DNA from: Actinoplanes auranticolor
GTDB lineage: Bacteria; Actinomycetota; Actinomycetes; Mycobacteriales; Micromonosporaceae
DNA: 64,000 nucleotides
Direction: 5' to 3'
Assembly: GCF_018332655.1 (NCBI RefSeq)
Contig: NZ_BOQL01000043.1
Span: 1-64,000, forward strand
The position numbers and the translations under genes were made by a program. Within the stretch, counting starts at the first letter, position 1. Every line of letters starts with the position of its first letter. The notes under the pieces were generated by a model. It worked only from the letters and a program-made list of their open reading frames with translations. It did not search any database and had not been told where the DNA came from. This document shows, one piece after another, positions 49,126 to 56,648 of the stretch.

Positions 49126-50211
49126 GTGAGGCTCAACCCTGTCCGCCGGCGATTAGCGACCGTGCTCGCGGTCCTGGTCGCCACCTCGGGGCTGGCGCTC
49201 GCCGCCCCGACCTCCGCCTCCGCCGCACCCCGCCCGTTCGCCGCGCCGGGCGACTCGGGCGACGACGGTGAGGGCGGTTCGAAGTCCCTCATCAAGCAGC
49301 TCGAGGCGGCGTCCAAGGGCTTCGTCGAGGCCAAGGAGGCGCTGGACCGCTCCAAGAAGCGCCAGCAGCAGCTCACCGCCAAGGTCAAGGAGCTCGACGC
49401 CCAGCTCGGCCCCAAGCAGGCGGCCCTGGACGAGATCGTCCAGCGGGCGTACCGCACCGGGCGGCTCGGGCCGATGACGGCCATGATCACCGCCGACTCC
49501 ACCGGCAGCATGCTGGACCGGGCGCAGACCCTGGAGACCATCGCCGTCAAGCAGGACCGTGCGGTGCGCGACCTGAAGGACAGCCGGGCTCAGCAGGCGC
49601 AGGCGAAGGTGGCGATCGACGCCGCCGTCCGCGAGCAGCAGCGACAGCTCACCGTCATGGCCAAGCGTAAGAACCAGGCCGAGAGCGCCCTCAAGGTGGC
49701 CAACGCCGCCAGTGCGGCCAGCGGTGGTTCCACCGGTTCGTCATCCGGCGGTGGTTCCTCCGGCGACGGTGGCAGCAGCGCCCTGGCCGCAGCCGCGCCC
49801 CGGACCTCGGACGGCTCGCTGCCGAACGAGTCCTGCAGCGCCAATGACCCGACCACCTCGGGCTGCCTCACCCCGCGCACCCTGCACGCGATGCAGGAGG
49901 CGAAGAAGGACGGTTTCACCCGCTTCGTCGCCTGCTTCCGCCAGCAGAACAGCGGTGAGCACCCGAAGGGCCGGGCCTGCGACTTCGCCGCCGACAAGGG
50001 CGGCTTCGGCGGCGATGCCACCGGAGCCAGCCGGGACTACGGCAACCGGCTGGCGAACTACTTCATCAAGAACGCCAGCCGGCTGGGTGTGCTCTACGTC
50101 ATCTGGTTCCGGCGGATCTGGCTGCCCAGCAGTGGCTGGAAGTCGTACTCCGGCGCCGGCGGGGACCCGTCCAGCGACCACACCAACCACGTGCACCTGT
50201 CGATGCGCTGA
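49126..50211 (+). CDS. Secreted coiled-coil protein with M15-like zinc domain (paralogue)
   Basis: About 361 residues. GTG 49126 is preferred to ATG 49120 because GGAAGGA then has the same 6-base spacing as in the divergent paralogue. Signal peptide (cleavage near SASAAP), coiled coil over about residues 50-195, a Ser/Gly-rich linker (SSGGGSSGDGGSS), then the C-terminal domain with GEHPKGRACDF and HTNHVHLSM, i.e. the M15-style His...Asp...HxH set. ASRLGVLYVIWFRRIWLP closely matches its sister's NADRLGILYVIWNRQIWFP. Likely secreted wall peptidase under c-di-AMP control; the activity is inferred. Confidence 0.86.
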   Translation: MRLNPVRRRLATVLAVLVATSGLALAAPTSASAAPRPFAAPGDSGDDGEGGSKSLIKQLEAASKGFVEAKEALDRSKKRQQQLTAKVKELDAQLGPKQAALDEIVQRAYRTGRLGPMTAMITADSTGSMLDRAQTLETIAVKQDRAVRDLKDSRAQQAQAKVAIDAAVREQQRQLTVMAKRKNQAESALKVANAASAASGGSTGSSSGGGSSGDGGSSALAAAAPRTSDGSLPNESCSANDPTTSGCLTPRTLHAMQEAKKDGFTRFVACFRQQNSGEHPKGRACDFAADKGGFGGDATGASRDYGNRLANYFIKNASRLGVLYVIWFRRIWLPSSGWKSYSGAGGDPSSDHTNHVHLSMR

Positions 50212-50228
50212 CCGGGGGAGTGCGGGGC

Positions 50229-51017
50229 CTACCGCTTGACGTAGGCCTCGTACTCCTTCAGCACATCAGCGGTGGGACCGTCGGCGCGGATCAGGCCGGA
50301 CTCGAGCCAGATCGCCCGCTCGCACGTGTCCCGGATCGACTGCTCGCTGTGGCTCACCAGGAACACCGTGCCGGCGTCCTTGCGCAGGTCGCGGACCCGC
50401 TGTTCGCTGCGGCGGCGGAACTTCGCGTCACCGGTGGCCAGCGCCTCGTCGATCAGCAGCACGTCGTGCTTCTTCGCCGCGGCGATGGCGAAGCGCAGCC
50501 GCGCCCCCATGCCCGAGGAGTACGTGCGCATCGGCAGCGAGCTGAAGTCGCCGCGCTCGTTGATCCCGGAGAACTCGATGATGTCCTTCACCTGGGACTT
50601 CACCTCGGCCGGGGACATGCCCATGGCCAGGCAGCCGAGCACCACGTTGCGCTCGCCGGGCAGGTCGCTCATCAGTGCCGCGTTGACGCCGAGCAGCGAG
50701 GGCTGGCCGGCGGCGTAGATCGCCCCCTTGTCCGTCGGCAGCAGCCCGGCGATGGCCCGCAGCAGGGTGGACTTGCCCGAGCCGTTGGTGCCGATCAGGC
50801 CGATCGCCTCGCCCTTGTGTGCGACGAAGCTCACTCCCTTGATGGCGTGCACCTCGCGCAGGGTGGCCGGCTTGGTGCCGGTGATGATCCGCTTGAAGCT
50901 CGCCAGCGGGCTGCCCGTGCCGGGGGTGGCGGACTGCTGCACCCGGTAGACGACGTGGGCGTCGTCGACGATGACCGTCGGCTCGCGCCGGTCGCTGCCG
51001 GTCATGGTGTCAGCCAC
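50229..51017 (-). CDS. Polysaccharide/teichoic-acid ABC exporter ATPase (TagH/Wzt type)
   Basis: 262 residues. Walker A IGTNGSGKST (Lys82), a signature region with YSSGMGARLRF, Walker B LLIDEALATGD and switch VSHS. The long N-terminal strand before Walker A and the SSGM signature are typical of the Wzt/TagH group exporting polymers. GTG 51017 overlaps the permease stop by 8 bases and has AAGGGG upstream; ATG 51005 is an alternative. No C-terminal carbohydrate-binding extension is present, so it is the TagH-short form. Confidence 0.9.
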   Translation of the reverse strand: MADTMTGSDRREPTVIVDDAHVVYRVQQSATPGTGSPLASFKRIITGTKPATLREVHAIKGVSFVAHKGEAIGLIGTNGSGKSTLLRAIAGLLPTDKGAIYAAGQPSLLGVNAALMSDLPGERNVVLGCLAMGMSPAEVKSQVKDIIEFSGINERGDFSSLPMRTYSSGMGARLRFAIAAAKKHDVLLIDEALATGDAKFRRRSEQRVRDLRKDAGTVFLVSHSEQSIRDTCERAIWLESGLIRADGPTADVLKEYEAYVKR

Positions 51018-51906
51018 GGCCGTACCCCTTCTCTCCGCGCCAGAAGTAGACATAACCACCGATGCCGACCAGCAGGGTCCAGGCGATCGCCTCGAGCCAG
51101 AGCACCACGGGCGAGGCCGCGAGCGGCACGTCCTCCATCAGTGCGTGCCGCATCAGGTCGATGAAGACGAGCAATGGGTTGGCCTCGACCAGGTACAGCT
51201 TCCAGCCGCTGAGGTGGTCGGTGAACCGGGTCACCGGGTAGAGCACCGCGGAGCCGTAGAGCCAGATCCGCATGGCGAACGGGACCAGTTGCTTGACGTC
51301 GGCGACCTTGCTGCCCAGCCGGGCCGCGGCCAGCGCCAGGCCGGCGTTGAAGACGCACTGCATCAGGAAGATCGGCACGATCAGCAGCCACTCGAGGGTG
51401 ATCGGCTCTCCGAAGGCCAGCACGATGACGATCAGCACGGCCATCGAGGCGATCATGTTGCGGATCTCGACCATGGTGATGGCGAGCGGCAGGCTGGCCC
51501 GGGGGAAGTGCAGCGCCCGGATCAGGCCCAGGTTGCCGCTCACGGCCTGGATGCCGGCCTGCACCACGGACTGGGTGAAGCCGAAGATGAAGACACCGGT
51601 GCACAGGTACGCGACGAAGTTCTCGACGCCGCTCTTCTGCTTCAGCACGACACCGAAGATCACGTAGTACACAGCCGCGTTGATCAGCGGCGTCAGCACC
51701 TGCCAGAAGACGCCGAGCCGGGTCCGGCCGAGCGACGACGTGACCTTGGCGTTGGCGTACGACGAGATGAAGTGCCGGTAGCTCCACAGCTGGCGGGTGT
51801 AGTCCCGCAGGCTGGGCAATTTGCCGGCTGCACTGAGACCGTGCCTGCGGGCCAGCTCCTTGAGCGTCAGGCCGGTCTCCGAATCGATGACCGCCGTCTG
51901 GGGCAT
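51010..51906 (-). CDS. Polysaccharide/teichoic-acid ABC exporter permease (TagG/Wzm type)
   Basis: 298 residues with six predicted helices after a 60-residue cytoplasmic N-terminus. TRLGVFWQVLTPLINAAVYYVIFG and the LEWLLIVPIFLMQ and AMRIWLYGSAVLYPVT regions match the ABC-2 exporters of O-antigen and teichoic acid. GGAGCG precedes ATG 51906. With the overlapping ATPase it forms a complete exporter, possibly for the polymer made by the TagF-like enzyme at 38972. That link is inference. Confidence 0.9.
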   Translation of the reverse strand: MPQTAVIDSETGLTLKELARRHGLSAAGKLPSLRDYTRQLWSYRHFISSYANAKVTSSLGRTRLGVFWQVLTPLINAAVYYVIFGVVLKQKSGVENFVAYLCTGVFIFGFTQSVVQAGIQAVSGNLGLIRALHFPRASLPLAITMVEIRNMIASMAVLIVIVLAFGEPITLEWLLIVPIFLMQCVFNAGLALAAARLGSKVADVKQLVPFAMRIWLYGSAVLYPVTRFTDHLSGWKLYLVEANPLLVFIDLMRHALMEDVPLAASPVVLWLEAIAWTLLVGIGGYVYFWRGEKGYGRG

Positions 51907-52044
51907 GGGGTGGCGCTCCGATCTGGTCGGTCCGCTGGGGTCGGGGGACCTGGATGACTTGCGCGGGAACACACTAAACAGTGTGCCGCGATGGTACGGC
52001 GTCGTATCGACGTTAGGCCCGAAAGTAGCCGAATGAGCGCCGGA

Positions 52045-52080
52045 ACGCAACCGTTGCGTCCTGGCGTATATAGTGCACCC
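52045..52080 (+). promoter_or_regulatory. Leaderless promoter with TetR-type palindrome
   Basis: ACGCAAC-C-GTTGCGT (52045-52059) is a perfect 7-bp dyad. TATAGT (52069-52074) follows, 6 bases before the GTG at 52081, the spacing of a leaderless transcript. A bound TetR dimer would block the promoter. Confidence 0.55.
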
Positions 52081-52689
52081 GTGGTTACAGCGAAACGTGC
52101 ACCCGCCGGAGCGGCGGTGCTCCGCGGGGACATCACCGCGGCCATCCGCAACGCGGTCATGAACGAGCTGGCCGAGGTCGGCTACGGACGCCTGTCCATC
52201 GAGGCGGTGGCGCGCCGGGCCGGCGTCGGGAAGACCGCCATCTATCGCCGGTGGAGCAACAAACTGGAGATGGTCCTGGAGATCGTCTCCGCTGTGGCGG
52301 AGCGTAGCGTGCCGATGCCCGACACCGGAAGCTTCGCCGGCGATCTGCAACTGCTCATGTTCATCGTCAGCAAGGCCCTGCAGCACCAGATCGCGTCGCA
52401 GATCATCCCCGACCTGATGGCCGAGGCGGCCCGGAACCCGAAGATCGCCGAGACCCTGCAACGGGCGCTGCGCACCCACCAGCAGGCCGTCGGGGAGAAG
52501 ATCGTGGGCCAGGCCGTCGAGCGCGGCGAGCTGCCGGCCGGCACGAACGCCGATCTCGCCGTCGACCTGATGCTCGGCCCGCTGTACTGGCGGCTGGCGG
52601 TCTCGCGCACCCCGATCGACGACGACTACCTCGAGAACCTCAGCACCGCTGTGCTGGGCGCGCTGCGGGAGCCCCGGCCGGCCCACTGA
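52081..52689 (+). CDS. TetR family transcriptional regulator
   Basis: 202 residues from GTG 52081. Helix-turn-helix RLSIEAVARRAGVGKTAIYRRWSNK, followed by the all-helical ligand domain with the TetR_C_16/11-type pattern PDLMAEAARNPKIAETLQ. No ribosome-binding site, but a -10 element directly upstream supports leaderless expression. Divergent from the exporter genes (175 bp) and convergent, by 3 bases, with the histidine kinase. An earlier ATG at 51991 is rejected because it would start upstream of the promoter. Its target may be itself or the exporter. Confidence 0.9.
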   Translation: MVTAKRAPAGAAVLRGDITAAIRNAVMNELAEVGYGRLSIEAVARRAGVGKTAIYRRWSNKLEMVLEIVSAVAERSVPMPDTGSFAGDLQLLMFIVSKALQHQIASQIIPDLMAEAARNPKIAETLQRALRTHQQAVGEKIVGQAVERGELPAGTNADLAVDLMLGPLYWRLAVSRTPIDDDYLENLSTAVLGALREPRPAH

Positions 52690-52692
52690 GGC

Positions 52693-53865
52693 TCAGCGGC
52701 CGGGCGGTACGGCAACAGCAGCCCGCGCCGGCAGCGGGAACGACGCCTCGATCCGCCAGCCGGCCGGGGCGAGCGGGCCGTGCACCAGCTTCCCGCCGTA
52801 CCCGGTGAGGTCCTCGGCCAGGCTGAGCAGCCCGAAGCCGCCGCCGTCCGGCCCGCGACCGTCCCGCGACGGGTCCGCGGGCTCACTGGTGATCCGCAGG
52901 ATCAGCGTGTGCTCGCCGCGCCCGGTCGTGATCGTGAGCAGGGCGCCGGGTCCGTCGTGACGAAGTGCGTTCGTCGCCGCCTCCCCGATCAGCCGGTCGG
53001 CGACCGCCCGCACCGGGGCCGCCAGCTCCCTGCGCAGATCCGGCGGGTCGCCCGCCAGTCGCAGGCCGGCCGCCTGCAGTGTCTGCAGCCGGGTCGCCAG
53101 CAGGACCGCGGAGTCCGGCTCGTCGGCGTCGGCCAGCGCGGCCCGCACCTCGGCGAGCGCCTCCCGGCCCGCGCGCAGCACCACGTCCAGGCGGTCCCCG
53201 GCCGCGGGGCCGAGTGACGTGGTGGCCTTCAGCGCCTCGGTCTGCAGCAGCATCACGGTCACCGTGTGGGCCAGCGTGTCGTGCACCCGGCGGGCCAGGC
53301 GTTCCCTGTCCTCGGCGGCCGCGGTCGCCTGGTCGGCGATCCGGCGTTCCAGCCGCAGGTGTGTCGCCTCCGCCCGCTGCCGTTCCGCCTCGGCGCGCTG
53401 GCGGAGGTGCTGGCTGCGTTCCACCCCGGCCAGCCAGGCCACCGTCACCGTGACGACGGCCATCAGCAGGCCCTCGACCGGACCGTGCCGGACCGCGCTG
53501 GCCGCCGCCATGATCAGGCCGACCGCCGGGCACAGCACCCACCGGATCCGCGGTGACCGGTGCGTGGCCGCGGTGTAGAGCGCGATCGTCGCGGGGAAGA
53601 AACCGACCGCGCGGGCCATGCCGAGGGTGGTGTGCGCGGCGGTCGCGCAGCCGACGACGATGAGTACCGCGGCCGGGAAGCGACGCCGCCAGACCAGCGG
53701 CACGAGCTGGGCCACCGCGAGCGGCGTGGCGACGATGGTGCCGGACAGGACGAAGAGCAGGGCGGTCGCGGCGGCCAGCCCGAGATCCACCAGCGGCTGC
53801 CAGTGACCCCGCAGCCGGCGGACCGCCGCTGAGCGCAGCGTGCCGGTCGTGGCCGTGAACACCAT
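52693..53865 (-). CDS. Two-component sensor histidine kinase (NarL-group partner)
   Basis: 390 residues from ATG 53865. Residues 20-150 hold six short hydrophobic helices; then a coiled region, the HisKA_3 phosphoacceptor in RRVHDTLAHTV, and a HATPase with EAATNALRHDG (N box) and GGGFGLLSLAE (G2 box). The G1 region is degraded (SEPADPSRDGRGPDG). HisKA_3 kinases act on NarL-type regulators such as its divergent neighbour. ATG 53880 is another possible start. Confidence 0.88.
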   Translation of the reverse strand: MVFTATTGTLRSAAVRRLRGHWQPLVDLGLAAATALLFVLSGTIVATPLAVAQLVPLVWRRRFPAAVLIVVGCATAAHTTLGMARAVGFFPATIALYTAATHRSPRIRWVLCPAVGLIMAAASAVRHGPVEGLLMAVVTVTVAWLAGVERSQHLRQRAEAERQRAEATHLRLERRIADQATAAAEDRERLARRVHDTLAHTVTVMLLQTEALKATTSLGPAAGDRLDVVLRAGREALAEVRAALADADEPDSAVLLATRLQTLQAAGLRLAGDPPDLRRELAAPVRAVADRLIGEAATNALRHDGPGALLTITTGRGEHTLILRITSEPADPSRDGRGPDGGGFGLLSLAEDLTGYGGKLVHGPLAPAGWRIEASFPLPARAAVAVPPGR

Positions 53866-53886
53866 GCCACTGCATACCATGGCCGG
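53866..53886. promoter_or_regulatory. 21-bp divergent promoter region, probably leaderless both ways
   Basis: The gap between kinase and response-regulator starts is 21 bp with no ribosome-binding sites. TACCAT (53875-53880) sits 6 bases before the plus ATG, and TATGCA on the minus strand (53876-53871) sits 5 bases before the minus ATG. Both fit -10 elements of leaderless messages that overlap each other. Confidence 0.5.
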
Positions 53887-54531
53887 ATGATCCGGCTTGC
53901 CGTCGTCGACGACCAGGCGCTGGTCCGGGAAGGGCTCAGCCTGATCCTGGGGGCGCAGCCGGACCTGGAGGTGGTGGCCGAGCTGCCGGACGGCGCCGCC
54001 CTGCTGGAGCTGCTGGCCCGCGACCCGCTCGCCGCCGACGTCGTCCTGCTGGATCTCTATCTGCCCGGTGCCGACGGGGTGCGGGTGCTTAGCCACCTGC
54101 GCTCGCGTCGGCCCGAGGTGCCGGCGAAGGTGCTGATGCTCACCACGGTCGGCCGGGCGTCGGACATCCAGCGGGCGCTGGCCGCCGGGGCCGACGGCTT
54201 CGTGCTCAAGGACGCCAGTGGCAGCGAGCTCGCCGCCGCCGTCCGCGGCGCGCACGCCGGGGTGACCGCGCTGAGCGCCTCCGCCGCCGAGCTGCTCTGG
54301 CCCGCGGCCACCGGTGCGCGGCCGGCCGACACCGAGCAGCGGCTGCGGACCCTGACCGGGCGTGAGCGGGAGGTGCTCACGCTGCTCGGACGGGGACTGA
54401 CCAATCAGGACATCGCCCGGGACCTGGCCCTGGCCGAACGCACGGTCAAGGCCCACGTGAGCAACCTGCTGGCCAAGCTGTCCGTGACCAGCCGCACCCA
54501 GGCCGCCCTGCTCGCCCGGGACCTGTCCTAA
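53887..54531 (+). CDS. LuxR/NarL family response regulator
   Basis: 214 residues. Receiver domain with acidic pocket VVDD (Asp8, Asp9), phosphoacceptor Asp56 in VVLLDLYLPG, Thr in LMLTTVG and Lys in VLKDAS. LuxR helix-turn-helix at about 155-210 (LTGREREVLTLLGRGLTNQDIA; RTVKAHVSNLLAKLSV). Divergent from the histidine kinase; together they are a two-component pair whose signal and targets are unknown. Confidence 0.95.
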   Translation: MIRLAVVDDQALVREGLSLILGAQPDLEVVAELPDGAALLELLARDPLAADVVLLDLYLPGADGVRVLSHLRSRRPEVPAKVLMLTTVGRASDIQRALAAGADGFVLKDASGSELAAAVRGAHAGVTALSASAAELLWPAATGARPADTEQRLRTLTGREREVLTLLGRGLTNQDIARDLALAERTVKAHVSNLLAKLSVTSRTQAALLARDLS

Positions 54532-54595
54532 GGACGTAGTCCGGCTACGTCCTTCGCCGGTTCCGGCACGCGTGGCCGGCTGCGAGGCTGCCCGG

Positions 54596-55576
54596 ATGTC
54601 CCACGACAAACGCGTGCGCCGGTTCCGCCGGCTCTGGCTCACCCTCGGTGTCGTCCGGCTGATCGCCGCCGGGCTCTGGGTGGGCAACAGCTCGGCGCTG
54701 TGGGGTGGCGGCGACGGACGTCCGCTGTTGCTGGCGCACCGGGGCATCGCCCAGACCTTCCCGCTGGACGGGGTGGAGAACGACACCTGCACCGCGAGCC
54801 GCGTCCATCCGCCGGACCACAGCTACCTGGAGAACACGTTGCCGTCGATGCGGGCCGCCTTCGCCGCGGGCGCCGGCATGCTGGAGGTCGACGTCCAGGT
54901 CACCGCCGACGACCAGCTCGCCGTGTTCCACGACGCGACACTCGAGTGCCGCACCGACGGCACCGGCCGGGTGCGCGAGCGCACGCTGGCCGAGCTGCGC
55001 CGGCTCGACCTCGGGTACGGCTACACGGCCGACGGCGGCGCCACGTACCCGCTGCGCGGCCGGGGACGCGGTTTGCTGCCCACGCTGGAGCAGGTCGTCG
55101 CCGCCTTTCCGGAGCGGGAGTTGCTCGTCGACCTCAAGAACGACGACCCGGCCGAGGGCGGACGACTGGCCGCGTACCTGGCCACTCTGCCCGCCGAACG
55201 GCTGAAGACCATCGGCGTGTACGGCGGTGACGCCTCGGTCGCCGCGGTCGCCGACCGGCTGCCCGGGATCCGTGCCACCTCGAAGAAGATCATGAAGGAC
55301 TGCCTGGTGCGCTACCTCGCCACCGGCTGGACCGGCCACGTTCCCGCCGCCTGCCGGCACACCGAGCTGCACCTGCCGCAACGCTACGGGCGCCTGCTGT
55401 GGGGCTGGCCGAACCTGTTCGTCGACCGGATGCGGGCCGCCGACACCCGGGTGGTGCTGGTGGCCGGGGAGGGACCCTGGTCGGCGGGCTTCGACCGGCC
55501 GGCCGACCTGGCCGAGGTGCCCGCGGGCTGGTCCGGCTGGCTGTGGACCAACCGGGTGGACGCGATCACGCCCTGA
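54596..55576 (+). CDS. Glycerophosphodiester phosphodiesterase family protein
   Basis: 326 residues from ATG 54596. A short basic N-terminus, a single hydrophobic anchor (about 15-33), then the GDPD TIM barrel: LLAHRGIAQ (catalytic HR), LEVDVQVTADDQLAVFHDATL (metal Glu/Asp and His) and LLVDLKNDD. The catalytic domain should be outside the membrane. It would hydrolyse glycerophosphodiesters from phospholipid or teichoic-acid turnover. An open frame from GTG 54572 adds eight residues. Confidence 0.9.
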   Translation: MSHDKRVRRFRRLWLTLGVVRLIAAGLWVGNSSALWGGGDGRPLLLAHRGIAQTFPLDGVENDTCTASRVHPPDHSYLENTLPSMRAAFAAGAGMLEVDVQVTADDQLAVFHDATLECRTDGTGRVRERTLAELRRLDLGYGYTADGGATYPLRGRGRGLLPTLEQVVAAFPERELLVDLKNDDPAEGGRLAAYLATLPAERLKTIGVYGGDASVAAVADRLPGIRATSKKIMKDCLVRYLATGWTGHVPAACRHTELHLPQRYGRLLWGWPNLFVDRMRAADTRVVLVAGEGPWSAGFDRPADLAEVPAGWSGWLWTNRVDAITP

Positions 55577-55645
55577 AACGCTCAACCGGGACGCGGGTCG
55601 TGCCGATGCTAGGGGCCCACCCCGCGCCGTCCCCCCGGAGCAGCC

Positions 55646-55993
55646 ATGCGAAATCCCCGCGTAGACACGACCATTTTCGGTGCGACGTCGCTGCTCACGC
55701 TGGCGCTCGGCGGCGTCGCCCCCGAGCAGCTGGCAACGCCCGTCCCGGCCGCCGCCGGCGATGCGGAGGTACTGGCCGGGTTTTGGCTCAGCGCCGACAA
55801 GGCGGTACGGCTGCGGCTCGGTGCCGACTGGTCGTACCTGGGTCAGGTCGCGGGCCGGCGGCGGCCCGCCAAGGGCACCTACCGACCCGAGGGGGCGGGA
55901 CTGGTGCTGCGCGACGACACGGGCCTGCGGACGCCGGTGACGGTGGCCGAGGACGCCCTGGAGATGGCCGGGCACCAGCTGTTCCGGGCCTGA
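55646..55993 (+). CDS. Atu4866-like domain protein
   Basis: 115 residues. A weak N-terminal hydrophobic stretch (FGATSLLTLALGGVAP) and a domain with GFWLSADKAVRLRLGADWSYLGQ, KGTYRPEGAGLVLRDDTGL and the final GHQLFRA. The sheet pattern (WLSAD..R..L..G.Y...G.Y....L...DDTG) resembles Atu4866-type lipocalin-like small proteins. Function unknown. GGAG sits 9-12 bases before the ATG. Confidence 0.6.
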   Translation: MRNPRVDTTIFGATSLLTLALGGVAPEQLATPVPAAAGDAEVLAGFWLSADKAVRLRLGADWSYLGQVAGRRRPAKGTYRPEGAGLVLRDDTGLRTPVTVAEDALEMAGHQLFRA

Positions 55994-56024
55994 CACCACC
56001 GATGCCGGGTGCGATGCTGACCCG

Positions 56025-56648
56025 ATGATCGATTGGCTCTCCGGCGTCGCGTTCACCGCCTTCGGGGTCGGCACGACCTGGGCCGAGGTGCTCGGCTTCG
56101 GCACCGGCCTGGTGAACGTGGGGCTGCTGGTGCGCCGGCACATCCTCAACTGGCCGGTGGGCATCCTGAACGTGTTGCTGCTCATGCTGGTCTTCTGGTC
56201 CGCCGGTCTCTACGCCGACGCCGGCCTGCAGATCGTCTACGTGGTGCTCGGCGCGTACGGCTGGTGGGCCTGGCTCTACGGCGGGGCCCGCCGCACGCCG
56301 CTGACCGTACGCACCACCACCCGGGCCGAGTGGGCCGCTCTCGCGGTCGCCGGTGTGCTGCTCACCGGCGGTCTCTGGCTCTTCCTCGACCGCCTGACCA
56401 GCTCGACCGTGCCGCTGGCCGACGCGCTCACCACGGCGCTGTCGCTGCTGGCCACCTACGGCCAGACCCGCAAGCTGGTGGAGAGCTGGTGGCTCTGGAT
56501 CGCGGCCGACCTGATCTACATCCCGCTGTACGGCTACAAGGACCTCTGGCTGACGGCTCTGCTGTACGTGGCGTTCCTGGTCCTGTGCGTCCTGGGCCTG
56601 CGCGCGTGGCGGGCGGCGCTGCGCACCCAGCACACGGTGGCCGCATGA
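56025..56648 (+). CDS. pnuC: Nicotinamide riboside transporter PnuC
   Basis: 207 residues, seven predicted helices. RRHILNWPVGILNVLLLMLVF, VYVVLGAYGWWAWLYGG and SWWLWIAADLIYIPLYGYKDL contain the Trp-rich pairs that bind the nicotinamide ring in PnuC. It imports nicotinamide riboside by facilitated diffusion, trapped by phosphorylation. The stop overlaps the NadR-like gene by 4 bases, which supplies that phosphorylation step. Confidence 0.94.
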   Translation: MIDWLSGVAFTAFGVGTTWAEVLGFGTGLVNVGLLVRRHILNWPVGILNVLLLMLVFWSAGLYADAGLQIVYVVLGAYGWWAWLYGGARRTPLTVRTTTRAEWAALAVAGVLLTGGLWLFLDRLTSSTVPLADALTTALSLLATYGQTRKLVESWWLWIAADLIYIPLYGYKDLWLTALLYVAFLVLCVLGLRAWRAALRTQHTVAA

